In this document: piece after piece, positions 1-6,785 of the stretch
How positions within the stretch are numbered: the first letter of the stretch is position 1
Layout: each line of letters starts with the position of its first letter
Source: an uncultured Acholeplasmatales bacterium
Lineage (GTDB): Bacteria; Bacillota_I; Bacilli_A; ML615J-28; CAG-698
Reading direction: 5' to 3'
Assembly: GCA_937877075.1 (NCBI GenBank)
Contig: CALEGD010000025.1
Location: 1-19,416, forward strand
DNA: 19,416 nt
Notes under the pieces: generated by a model
What the model saw: the letters and a program-made list of their open reading frames with translations, nothing else
Told to the model about the DNA's origin: nothing
Database searches by the model: none
Made by a program: the position numbers and the translations under genes

Positions 1-104
1 TGGCCAGTGCCATGGCTTGGATTCTCTTGGTAATCGTCTTATTGGTAACCATGGTTTTTTTGCGCCTAAATAAATATGTCTTTTATCTGGGCGAAGAACA
101 ATAA
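1..104 (+). CDS. C-terminal end of a sugar ABC transporter permease (partial)
   Basis: Only the last 33 codons are in the window, read from base 3 to the TAA at 102-104. They give one hydrophobic helix (AMAWILLVIVLLVTMVFLRL) and a short polar tail ending in GEEQ. An ASAMAWIL-like start of the last helix followed by a short cytoplasmic tail is typical of MalF/LacF-type permeases of carbohydrate ABC transporters, which form one half of the membrane channel. The next gene starts 21 bases after the stop, so the two are probably co-transcribed. The family call rests on a short stretch and on the sugar-related genes downstream. Confidence 0.6.
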   Translation, partial: ASAMAWILLVIVLLVTMVFLRLNKYVFYLGEEQ

Positions 105-125
105 AAAATAAAGAAGGAGAAAATA

Positions 126-971
126 ATGAAAAAAAAACTGTTTGCTTTTTTAGTACTTACTGTATTTGTACTCACTCGTAGCGGCTGTTGGGCAGGAGAA
201 ATTTCGATAACAACCGAATTTAATGCTGACGGCTCCGGTAAGAGAGTGATTGTTCTCGATGTAATGGATGACACTTTGTCCGCGGAACCGATTCAAAATC
301 CTGATGATCCGGAAGGTGTTGAAGATAAGGGTGCTGTTTTAAATAACAAACATATTACCGGTGGAATTCCCGCCATTCAAACATGGTTGGAGGAAAACGC
401 TCCGGACTTCATAACCGTTGCGGCGATGAAGACGGAAGGCTATCACCGTTATTTTACCCTTTCCTATACTTTTGAAAGTTTTGATGATTTTCTTGATAAA
501 TATAAAACTTTGGTCAATTTATCACCGACATTAGATTGGGATAGTTTTGACGAAAGCGAACTTCCCACTTATACAAGCGAAGGTTTCCTCAATAAAACCG
601 TTACCTTTACAGAATCCAAAACAATTGTTGATGCCTCTTTGGATTGGGCAATTGACGGTATTTGGAATGATATTTATGACCCAGCCGATTTGGCGGGATT
701 CGTGGAAAAAGCAAATATCTCCGTACTTGCCAACTACACTATCATCATCGGTGATAGCAAATTTGAAGAATTACAATATTTTGATTCGGAAGTAGCCGAC
801 GGTGATGATAACACCGGGAAGGTTGTTTATGTAACCAGCCAGACTTTTAGTCACAGTAATTCACTACCTCAAACTGGTTTATTGATCGGAATTATTGCCG
901 GAGCTGCCGTTGTGGTTGCAGGTGCCGTGGTATTGATTGTTTTCTTAATGAAGAAAAAAAGATTAAATTAA
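126..971 (+). CDS. Secreted protein with C-terminal LPQTG sorting-like signal, function unknown
   Basis: The 281-residue product starts at an ATG 6-7 bases after AAGGAG. Residues 1-24 form a signal peptide (MKKK, hydrophobic core, cleavage near CWAG). The C-terminus has LPQTG at about residues 247-251, then a glycine/alanine/valine-rich membrane helix and a KKKRLN tail, which is the layout of a sortase substrate. The region between is acidic, rich in Asp and aromatic residues and probably extracellular; I do not recognise its fold. A Cys lies near the signal end (RSGC), but the Arg three residues before it does not suit a lipobox. It sits between a sugar permease and a DUF624 gene, so a role at the cell surface in the same uptake system is inferred. 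No sortase gene is visible here. Without one, the protein may simply be membrane-anchored by its C-terminal helix. Confidence 0.75.
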   Translation: MKKKLFAFLVLTVFVLTRSGCWAGEISITTEFNADGSGKRVIVLDVMDDTLSAEPIQNPDDPEGVEDKGAVLNNKHITGGIPAIQTWLEENAPDFITVAAMKTEGYHRYFTLSYTFESFDDFLDKYKTLVNLSPTLDWDSFDESELPTYTSEGFLNKTVTFTESKTIVDASLDWAIDGIWNDIYDPADLAGFVEKANISVLANYTIIIGDSKFEELQYFDSEVADGDDNTGKVVYVTSQTFSHSNSLPQTGLLIGIIAGAAVVVAGAVVLIVFLMKKKRLN

Positions 972-990
972 GCGCGAAAGGAGAGCCAAA

Positions 991-1641
991 ATGGACTGGA
1001 AAGAAATTTATCGAAATGTAACTAATGTTATTTATGTTAGCCTGCTTTGGCTCTTTACTTCTTTATTGGGTTTTTTATTGACCTTTGGTGCTGCAACTAC
1101 GGCTTTATTTCGGGTTAGTTTTCAGGTGTTCAATCAAAAAGAACCGACTCAGGCTTTTAAAAGATTTTTCCGCAGTTTTAAGGAGAATTTCTGGATTAGC
1201 AGCCTTTGCTGGTTGGTGATTGTCTTGATCGGTCTTCCCCTTTATCTGATGTATAATTATGCCTTGAGAGAAAATTATTCCTTAATGCTGGTGCTGGCAA
1301 TTATTTGTGCTTATGAACTTTTAATCTTTACAATTTACGTTTTCCCGCTAATTGCCATTTTTAAAGTTAAAAATCCATTTCAGCTTTTCAAAAACACCCT
1401 GTTGATGGCAAATCAAAATCTTTGGTTAAATTTCAAACTCTTGGGTAGTTTGGCGGCAATTTTCCTGATGATTCTTTTCGTCCATAGTGTTTTGATCCTG
1501 CTTGCCGGCGGTCTTTACGGAATATTAATCAGTTTTCATCTACGCAAAGTATTTGCGCCCTATTTAGAACAGTTTAGAAGTCCGTCCTCCGAGGTGGAAG
1601 AATATACGGGAAAGGAAGCACCGTTTAATGGCATATCTTAA
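991..1641 (+). CDS. DUF624 (YesL-like) membrane protein
   Basis: The 216-residue protein starts at an ATG 7-8 bases after AAAGGAG and lies 19 bases behind the previous gene. It opens with WKEIYRNVTNVIYVSLLWLF, and has about five hydrophobic segments (roughly residues 15-35, 65-85, 95-125, 145-172). FGAATTALFRV between the first two and the FKRFFRSFKENFW loop are typical of DUF624 proteins. Members of this family are commonly encoded next to carbohydrate ABC transporters in Bacillota; their molecular role is not established. The last 14 bases overlap the next gene, which supports translational coupling and one transcript. Confidence 0.8.
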   Translation: MDWKEIYRNVTNVIYVSLLWLFTSLLGFLLTFGAATTALFRVSFQVFNQKEPTQAFKRFFRSFKENFWISSLCWLVIVLIGLPLYLMYNYALRENYSLMLVLAIICAYELLIFTIYVFPLIAIFKVKNPFQLFKNTLLMANQNLWLNFKLLGSLAAIFLMILFVHSVLILLAGGLYGILISFHLRKVFAPYLEQFRSPSSEVEEYTGKEAPFNGIS

Positions 1642-3340
1642 TTTTAAATCTCAATATAACCGTTTTCCGGAAACGAAAATCAATTGCGGTTTAGATCAAG
1701 CCTTTCAAGGCGAAAGCATTATTGAAGAATTGAAGAATATCGATTCCGGAATTCTTTGCTTCGAAATCTATCCGGGAGGAAATAAAATAATTCTTCTGGA
1801 AGCAATTATCAAAAAACTTAAACCCTCTTTATTGGTGGATGTTGAAGAATATACAAAAAACCCAAGGGAACTGGAACAGATTTTTCAGAAAAACCTTACT
1901 GATGACCGTGTATTCGGGCTTTATTCCCATCATCAAATAGAGGATTATTATCAACTCAATCGACTGGAAAAACTCGCCAAGAAAATCAGAGCTTCCAAGG
2001 GTTTGGTCATTACTTACGGCTTTGGTGCCACCCTACTGCCCTATGATGCTTTGGTTATGGTAAGTATTACCCGTTGGGAAATCCAACTCCGTTTTCGGGA
2101 TGGAATGACTAATTTTAAGGTGGACAATCCAGATGAAGACATTCTCCGAAAATATAAACGCGGTTATTTTCTGGAGTGGCGAATTGCCGATCGCCTCAAG
2201 GAAAAACATATCGAAAGAACCAATTATATCCTTGATTACAATGACTTAAAAAATCCAAAAATGATTACCAGAAAAGCTTATGAATCTGCACTTGATACTT
2301 TGATTAAACAACCTTTTCGAATGGTACCCTATTTTGACCCGGGGGTCTGGGGCGGACAGTGGATGAAAGAAGTGTGTAATTTGGATCCTCGGGAGAGTAA
2401 TTATGCTTGGTGTTTTGACGGTGTTCCAGAAGAAAACAGCCTTCGCTTTCGCTTTAATGAAGTTTTAGTCGAACTTCCGGCTCAAGATTTGGTTTTGTTT
2501 CGAACCAAAGCTTTGCTTGGAGATAGAGTTCACGGACGTTTCGGAAAACAGTTTCCAATTCGCTTTGATTTGCTGGACACGATGGGAGGGGAAAATCTCT
2601 CCCTGCAAGTACATCCGCTTACCGAATACATTCAAGAACAGTTTGGAATGTTTTATACTCAGGATGAATCCTACTATATTTTGGATGCGGAAGCAGACGG
2701 AAGCGTCTATCTAGGACTCAAAGAAAATATCGATCCCGATGCCTTCAAGAATGATTTGCTTCAAACCCAAGAAAGCGGTCAATTTGACGCCGAGAAATAC
2801 ATCAATGTTTTTCCGGTGAAAAAACACGACCATATCTCCATCCCTGCCGGGACGATTCATTGTAGTGGAAAAAATACGATGGTGTTGGAGATTAGTGCCT
2901 GTGTTTACATCTTTACCTTTAAACTTTGGGATTGGGGGCGTTTGGGTTTGGACGGAAGACCCCGTCCCGTTCATCTTAAACATGGCCTTAACTCCATTCA
3001 ATTTGACCGTGATACAAGCTGGGTGAAAAACAATCTCATCAATCCCATTCGCTTTATCTCTGAATCCGAAGAAATCACCGGACTACATGAACGGGAGTTT
3101 CTAGAGACCAGACGCTATACTTTTACCGAAACTATTGAAGTAAATACTTACGGCAGTGTTAATGTCGGAAATCTTGTTCAAGGAGAAGCAGCCTTGATTG
3201 AAGCTGTTGACGGCAGTTTTGCATCATTTGAAATTCATTATGCAGAGACTTTTATCATTCCTGCAACTATAAAATCTTTTAAAATATCTTCCAAAAATCC
3301 CCGTCAGAAATGCGCAATCATCAAGGCTCATGTTCGTTAA
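1628..3340 (+). CDS. Class I mannose-6-phosphate isomerase, long form with kinase-like N-terminal part
   Basis: This 570-residue protein should interconvert mannose-6-phosphate and fructose-6-phosphate in the cytoplasm. The C-terminal half (about residues 235-470) has the metal-site motifs of type I phosphomannose isomerases: Gln and His in LSLQVHP, Glu in QDESYYIL and His in IPAGTIHCSG. It also has the RPRPVHLKHG segment near the active site. The first 220 residues resemble the nucleoside-kinase-like N-terminal part found in long bacterial class I isomerases. I see no GxxxxGK[ST] P-loop there, so kinase activity is unlikely. The ATG at 1628 lies inside the end of the previous gene, with AAAGGAAG about 9 bases before it. 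In this context it would feed imported mannose or mannosides into glycolysis. The exact physiological substrate is not proven by sequence. Confidence 0.85.
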   Translation: MAYLNFKSQYNRFPETKINCGLDQAFQGESIIEELKNIDSGILCFEIYPGGNKIILLEAIIKKLKPSLLVDVEEYTKNPRELEQIFQKNLTDDRVFGLYSHHQIEDYYQLNRLEKLAKKIRASKGLVITYGFGATLLPYDALVMVSITRWEIQLRFRDGMTNFKVDNPDEDILRKYKRGYFLEWRIADRLKEKHIERTNYILDYNDLKNPKMITRKAYESALDTLIKQPFRMVPYFDPGVWGGQWMKEVCNLDPRESNYAWCFDGVPEENSLRFRFNEVLVELPAQDLVLFRTKALLGDRVHGRFGKQFPIRFDLLDTMGGENLSLQVHPLTEYIQEQFGMFYTQDESYYILDAEADGSVYLGLKENIDPDAFKNDLLQTQESGQFDAEKYINVFPVKKHDHISIPAGTIHCSGKNTMVLEISACVYIFTFKLWDWGRLGLDGRPRPVHLKHGLNSIQFDRDTSWVKNNLINPIRFISESEEITGLHEREFLETRRYTFTETIEVNTYGSVNVGNLVQGEAALIEAVDGSFASFEIHYAETFIIPATIKSFKISSKNPRQKCAIIKAHVR

Positions 3341-3342
3341 TT

Positions 3343-4059
3343 ATGAATCCTATTTACCTCTTTATAACCATCCTAATTGCTCTGATCTTAATTATCACTT
3401 TCGGTATCATATTTTTTCAATATGGCATCAAAAAAGGAGCCGCTAACCTCCTGAGTTTATTTATGAAAAGCGCTTATGAGCATAAGGTGAAATCCTTTGC
3501 TTCCTTAAACAAAAATTGTTTTCCGGGAGGGATAGTCTTTATCGGTGACTCCATTACCCAAGATTACAATGTCTATGAGTATTTTCCCAAAGAAAATGTT
3601 TATAACCGCGGTATCGGCGGTGATACCTCCTTGGGACTTTTAGGGCGTCTTCAGGAAAGTGTTTTTGACCTTGCTCCGAAGGTGGTTTTCATTCTCATTG
3701 GCACTAATGATTTTGCATTACTAGAAACCAGTATTGAGGAGATTTCACTCAGAATTAAGGAAATCATTCGTCTCATTCATATTAGATTACCTCATACCCA
3801 AATTTACGTGCAATCCGTTTATCCGGTAAATCCCAATCTTGACAGTTTTTCGGTTGGAAGCAGAAATAATCGCAATATCAAAAAATTAAACGCAAGCTTA
3901 AAAAATATTGAAAATTGTACCTTTATTGATCTTTATTCATCTTTGCTTGATGAGGAGGGAAATCTTAATCCCCTCTACACCGTGGAAGGATTGCATATCA
4001 ATGCAAAAGGATATGAGAAAATCACAGAAATACTCAAAGAATATTTAATAAAAGGATAA
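3343..4059 (+). CDS. Membrane-anchored SGNH/GDSL-type hydrolase
   Basis: The ATG at 3343 is chosen because it follows the isomerase stop by two bases and opens directly with a membrane helix (about residues 3-25). An upstream in-frame ATG at 3310 would add 11 unlikely polar residues and overlap the previous gene. The 238-residue protein has SGNH blocks: FIGDSITQ (nucleophile Ser), YNRGIGGDTS (Gly), LIGTND (Asn) and VEGLHIN (His). Where most members have Asp three residues before the His, this one has Glu. Family members remove acyl or acetyl groups from lipids and sugars. With the sugar operon upstream, sugar-ester deacetylation at the membrane is plausible. No clear Shine-Dalgarno precedes it, so expression probably depends on coupling to the isomerase gene. 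It looks like the last gene of this run. Confidence 0.82.
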   Translation: MNPIYLFITILIALILIITFGIIFFQYGIKKGAANLLSLFMKSAYEHKVKSFASLNKNCFPGGIVFIGDSITQDYNVYEYFPKENVYNRGIGGDTSLGLLGRLQESVFDLAPKVVFILIGTNDFALLETSIEEISLRIKEIIRLIHIRLPHTQIYVQSVYPVNPNLDSFSVGSRNNRNIKKLNASLKNIENCTFIDLYSSLLDEEGNLNPLYTVEGLHINAKGYEKITEILKEYLIKG

Positions 4060-4080
4060 TTAAAGCAATTTATATAATTA

Positions 4081-4152
4081 TAATATCAAGACCCTGATTT
4101 GTTTATTGGAGAACCAAGTGATTTAATTCAATATTCAAGTAGATATGTCTAA
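4081..4152 (+). pseudogene. Possible 3' end of a lost gene
   Basis: After a TAA at 4081, 22 open codons (QDPDLFIGEP ... QYSSRYV) run to a TAA at 4150, which ends only 6 bases before a strong terminator. Their composition looks protein-like and no start or Shine-Dalgarno precedes them. This fits the tail of a gene whose body was deleted, leaving its terminator. The stretch is short and could be chance. I do not recognise the protein. Confidence 0.25.
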
Positions 4153-4157
4153 TAAAT

Positions 4158-4203
4158 GCCCTATAATATGGATGTTTTATTACAATATTATAGGCCTTTT
4201 TAT
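4158..4203 (+). terminator. Rho-independent terminator
   Basis: GCCCTATAATAT (4158-4169) pairs with ATATTATAGGCC (4185-4196), 11 of 12 positions, with a 15-base loop and then TTTTTAT. It would end the transcript of the sugar operon, and perhaps of a lost gene before it. Confidence 0.75.
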
Positions 4204-4271
4204 ATAATTGGAGATATTAATTAAAAAATTTTTCTAAAGAGAATGTTCCTCAACAAATTTTGGTATTAATC

Positions 4272-4300
4272 TTTTCTTTTATCCGTAATTTTGCTATAAT
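4272..4300 (+). promoter_or_regulatory. Extended -10 promoter of the degV-family gene
   Basis: TGCTATAAT (4292-4300) is a perfect extended -10. Seventeen bases upstream lies only a poor -35 (TTTTCT, 4272-4277), which extended -10 promoters tolerate. The start codon is 22 bases downstream, giving a short leader that carries GGAGG. Confidence 0.6.
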
Positions 4301-4322
4301 ATTACAAACGGAGGAATTAGTT

Positions 4323-5195
4323 ATGAAAATTGGCATTACAGCAGATTGCAGTTCTGGTTTAGAATACTTTCCACATAAACATAATGTGAAGATCACCAGA
4401 ACTTCGATTCATTTTGGTGAAGAAACTCTTGTTGACGGAGTGGATATTACCGCAGATGAGTTTTACGAACGCTTGGCGAAGTCCGAAATCATCCCGACTA
4501 CATCCGCACCAACACCCGGAGAAATTATGAAGCAGGTGGAAGCTTGGAAAGCTGAAGGCTGTACCGATGTTATTCATTTTCCAATTTCTTTCAACTTAAG
4601 CGCCTATGGTGAAAACCTTCAAGCTCTCGGAAAAGATATGTTTGATGGTATTAATCTCTATGTCTTTGATACAAAGACTGCCTGCACTATGGAAGGTTAT
4701 ATTGCCTATTACGCGGAAAAGCTAGCAAAGAAGGGCTTAGGAATTCAAGAAGTAATTTCAGAATGTTCAAAACTGCGACAGAACATCAGCGCTTTCTTTG
4801 TAGTTGATAATCTAAAGTATCTTGTCAAGAACGGTAGGCTCAGTGCCCCCGCTGGTTTTGTCGGAAATCTGGCCGGAATTAAACCAGTTTTGGAGTTAAA
4901 CCGTGAAGGTAGAATCATCACTTACGAAAAGGTTAGGACTCATAGAAAAGCAATTAACCGGATTGTTCAAATTATTAAAGAGAAGAGTGTTGATTATAAA
5001 AAAGTTATTTATATAGTTCTTCATACCGGTCGTCTTGAAGATGCCAAAGAACTAGCAAAAAGATTAGAAGGAGAAGTAGATAATGCTCTCCGGATTGAAG
5101 TTGCAACAATCACTCCAACTGTCGGGGCTCATATCGGTTGTGGAGTCCTAGGCATTGCCAGAATCGTTACCGATAATCTTTTACTAGAAATATGA
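4323..5195 (+). CDS. DegV family protein (fatty-acid binding, FakB-like)
   Basis: The 290-residue protein starts at the ATG at 4323, placed 8 bases after GGAGG. The upstream in-frame start at 4260 lies before the promoter and is rejected. Family signs are an ITADCSSGL-like N-terminus, the TTSAPTPGE loop (about residues 59-67), NGRLSAPAGFVGNLAGIKP (about 170-188) and the C-terminal GAHIGCGVLGI. DegV proteins bind a fatty acid. The FakB members present it to the kinase FakA for phosphorylation, which lets the cell use exogenous fatty acids in membrane lipids. No kinase gene is nearby. It is a single-gene unit with its own promoter and terminator. A fragment of a second, near-identical degV lies 250 bases downstream. 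Confidence 0.88.
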   Translation: MKIGITADCSSGLEYFPHKHNVKITRTSIHFGEETLVDGVDITADEFYERLAKSEIIPTTSAPTPGEIMKQVEAWKAEGCTDVIHFPISFNLSAYGENLQALGKDMFDGINLYVFDTKTACTMEGYIAYYAEKLAKKGLGIQEVISECSKLRQNISAFFVVDNLKYLVKNGRLSAPAGFVGNLAGIKPVLELNREGRIITYEKVRTHRKAINRIVQIIKEKSVDYKKVIYIVLHTGRLEDAKELAKRLEGEVDNALRIEVATITPTVGAHIGCGVLGIARIVTDNLLLEI

Positions 5196-5216
5196 CCCGT
5201 CACTGACGGGTTTTTA
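5196..5216 (+). terminator. Rho-independent terminator of the degV-family gene
   Basis: CCCGTC and GACGGG (5196-5210) form a 6-bp GC-rich stem around ACT, followed by TTTTT. It starts directly after the TGA stop. Confidence 0.7.
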
Positions 5217-5249
5217 GCTGGTTACTAGGCCAAAAATGAGGAGAACTTG

Positions 5250-5432
5250 GTGGGTATTATTATGTATAATTATTATCAAACATCCTGTTATCACAGTATT
5301 TTATTCGAGGGACCGATATACTATACAAGAAAGGGAAGCAGTTTTCAAAAAGAGATAAAGGGATATTCTATTCAAAGGGAAAAGGATAAAATTAGAAATT
5401 TAATAATAATTGATTTTAAATTTGAGAGTTAA
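5250..5432 (+). CDS. Doubtful small ORF, 60 codons
   Basis: A GAGGAG sequence (5238-5243) precedes a possible GTG start at 5250, with an ATG at 5262. The predicted peptide is rich in Tyr at first and in Lys/Arg later, with no recognisable domain or signal. It sits between an intact degV and a degV remnant, in DNA that looks rearranged. It may be a real small gene, a gene piece or chance. Confidence 0.2.
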   Translation: MGIIMYNYYQTSCYHSILFEGPIYYTRKGSSFQKEIKGYSIQREKDKIRNLIIIDFKFES

Positions 5433-5442
5433 TAGCTCTTGA

Positions 5443-5537
5443 GTTGCAACAATCACTCCGACTGTTGGCTCTCATATCGGTTGTGGAGTCCTCGGATTGC
5501 CAGAATTGTTACCGATAATCTTTTATTAGAAATTTAA
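5443..5537 (+). pseudogene. 3' remnant of a second degV-family gene
   Basis: This stretch aligns with 5101-5195, the last 95 bases of the intact degV, with roughly ten differences. Most are third-codon-position changes (CCA to CCG, GTC to GTT, ATC to ATT); one changes Ala to Ser. A single base is missing in the CCTCGGATT stretch, which shifts the frame before the matching stop. The rest of the gene is absent. The mostly silent changes suggest it was once a working paralogue that diverged under selection and was later destroyed. Its own terminator follows, and a group II intron lies just behind that. Confidence 0.85.
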
Positions 5538-5540
5538 TCA

Positions 5541-5567
5541 AATCCGTCAATTGAACGGATTTTTTCT
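5541..5567 (+). terminator. Terminator of the lost degV copy, insertion site of intron 1
   Basis: AATCCGT (5541-5547) pairs with ACGGATT (5555-5561) around a 7-base loop, followed by TTTTTCT. The group II intron starts at 5568, a few bases past the stem, so this hairpin may also have been the intron's target mark. Confidence 0.75.
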
Positions 5568-6375
5568 GTGCGACAGGCAGTTATATTGACTAAAGCTGTA
5601 CAGGGCTTTAGTCATTTTTGCTAATTAGGTTGAGAATGTGGATACCTAATGTATTAACCCATTTGTTACTTAAGATACACAAGTAAAAGGCAAACCGAAA
5701 AGCAAAAGTCCTCCCTTGTGAGTATTAACACAAATCAAGAAGTCAAATCTAGGGCATTATCGTGAGGTAATGTCTGAAGGAGATGAGGATAATCGAAAGA
5801 CCCTTAGACGGACTAATAGACCGAAACGAAAAGTGAATCATATGATGCGGCATTGTAGGTTGATGACCGTGCGGAAAAGCGGGAAATCTTATATCAACTA
5901 TTTCAAAGAGGTAATTGACTAGTTGAAGCCTATCGTGTGAAGATGATTGGTATGTTAGTGAGGAAAATATAATGACCCTGTGAGACCTCTATATTACCTA
6001 AGAAATAGGGCAGATATCTATAAGTGTAAGCGAAGTGATATTTGTGTATAGAGGAGTCAGAGCACTTCATAGTACCTAAGTAGTTATAAGACTAAACTTA
6101 TGATGAAGGGAAGGGAGTGCACCTTTATAGTTCAAATCTTAAACAAGAAGTAATGATAATGGTTACGATGTTTAGACAAAAACGAACCAAATGAACTTCA
6201 AGAAGGAGGAGAAGTTAAATTGAATGAACCATTGAAAAAAATTGCAAACTGTTATAGGTTTGCAACTTAACCAGGTTTATTCAAATTATAATCTATAATT
6301 GGTAAGCCGTATGCTTTAATAGGGCACGTACGGTTTGATAAGGGGGAAGCTAAGTAATTAGTTTCCCTACTTTAT
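5568..6375 (+). mobile_element. Group II intron without ORF (copy 1, 808 nt)
   Basis: The element begins with GTGCGAC, a group II 5' end, and ends in domain V and VI helices with ...CTTTAT at 6375. A conserved hairpin in domain I lies at 5588-5596/5605-5613. AAGGAGGAG (6203-6211) precedes a TTG start that opens only 16 codons, then a hairpin (6242-6249/6258-6265). This looks like a domain IV whose reverse-transcriptase gene has been deleted or was never present. Compared with copy 2 at 12255 it lacks about 16 bases near 5708, including one arm of a GGAGG/CCTCC stem, probably lost between short AAAG repeats. It sits just behind a terminator, the site choice known for group IIC introns, but I cannot assign the class. 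It probably cannot move without a protein from elsewhere. Confidence 0.85.
6304..6375 (+). ncRNA. Domains V and VI of group II intron copy 1
   Basis: Domain V (6304-6336) has the AGC triad (6305-6307), an 8-bp lower stem, a CG bulge (6327-6328) and a weak upper stem with two G.T pairs and an AAT loop instead of a GNRA tetraloop. It is 33 instead of the usual 34 nt. Domain VI has a 10-bp stem, GGGAAGCTAA (6344-6353) with TTAGTTTCCC (6358-6367), and an unpaired A at 6369 that could be the branch point, 6 bases before the 3' end. The core is recognisable but the upper stem looks weakened. Confidence 0.75.
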
Positions 6376-6458
6376 TTTTCGAAACAGAAAAGAGCACTTT
6401 TAACGCTCTTAATTCTTACTAAGACTTGATAACTGGATAAGGTTGCATCACAAACTAA

Positions 6459-6635
6459 AGTCCTAAAGATGAGCGTAATGTTATAGGGTGTAGGTCTAAA
6501 AATCTAAATGACGCTTATCTTCAAGTTTTTAAGAATAAAGGTGCAAGTGGTGTTGATGGTGTGACTGTAGAAAAGTTATATAAACATCTTAAAGATCATA
6601 AAGAAGAGATTTTTAAATTGAGAGTTCGAGTTTAG
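6459..6635 (+). pseudogene. Fragment of a group II intron reverse transcriptase
   Basis: An open stretch of 58 codons contains SKNLNDAYLQVFKNKG followed by ASGVDGVTVEKLYKHLK. This matches the N-terminal start of intron-encoded reverse transcriptases (RT0/RT1, NKGxxGVDG). Reading ends at TAG 6633 soon after KEEIFKLRVRV, where similarity fades. No start codon, catalytic YADD, maturase or DNA-binding part is present. It begins 84 bases outside the 3' end of intron copy 1, so it is not in a normal domain IV position. It may be left from another copy or from a rearrangement of this one. Confidence 0.75.
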
Positions 6636-6785
6636 ACAAATAAGTATCTAATTTTGCAAATAGATTTCTTCAATAAACATTTGATTTATATATATCTTAC
6701 ATTGAAATGAATATGAATAATTGCAATTTAATCTAGGTGATGTTAAAATTGTATTGTTAAGATATAGTGTAAGGAAGGAGATTTA

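Noticed and set aside
1730..1830. Active kinase domain at the N-terminus of the isomerase
   Set aside because: The position of a P-loop reads YPGGNKIILL and lacks GxxxxGK[ST]; long isomerases of this type usually lack it.
2711..3001. Long minus-strand open frame inside the isomerase gene
   Set aside because: It lies fully opposite conserved isomerase motifs, has no Shine-Dalgarno site and reads as a shadow of the plus-strand gene.
5690..6200. Repeats or CRISPR-like structure in the long gene-free stretch
   Set aside because: No regular repeats and spacers are present; the stretch is explained by the folded domains of the group II intron.
6390..6410. AAGAGC/GCTCTT hairpin just after intron copy 1
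   Set aside because: Six base pairs with a 9-base loop and no T tract on the plus strand. On the minus strand a weak terminator is possible, but no minus-strand gene ends there.
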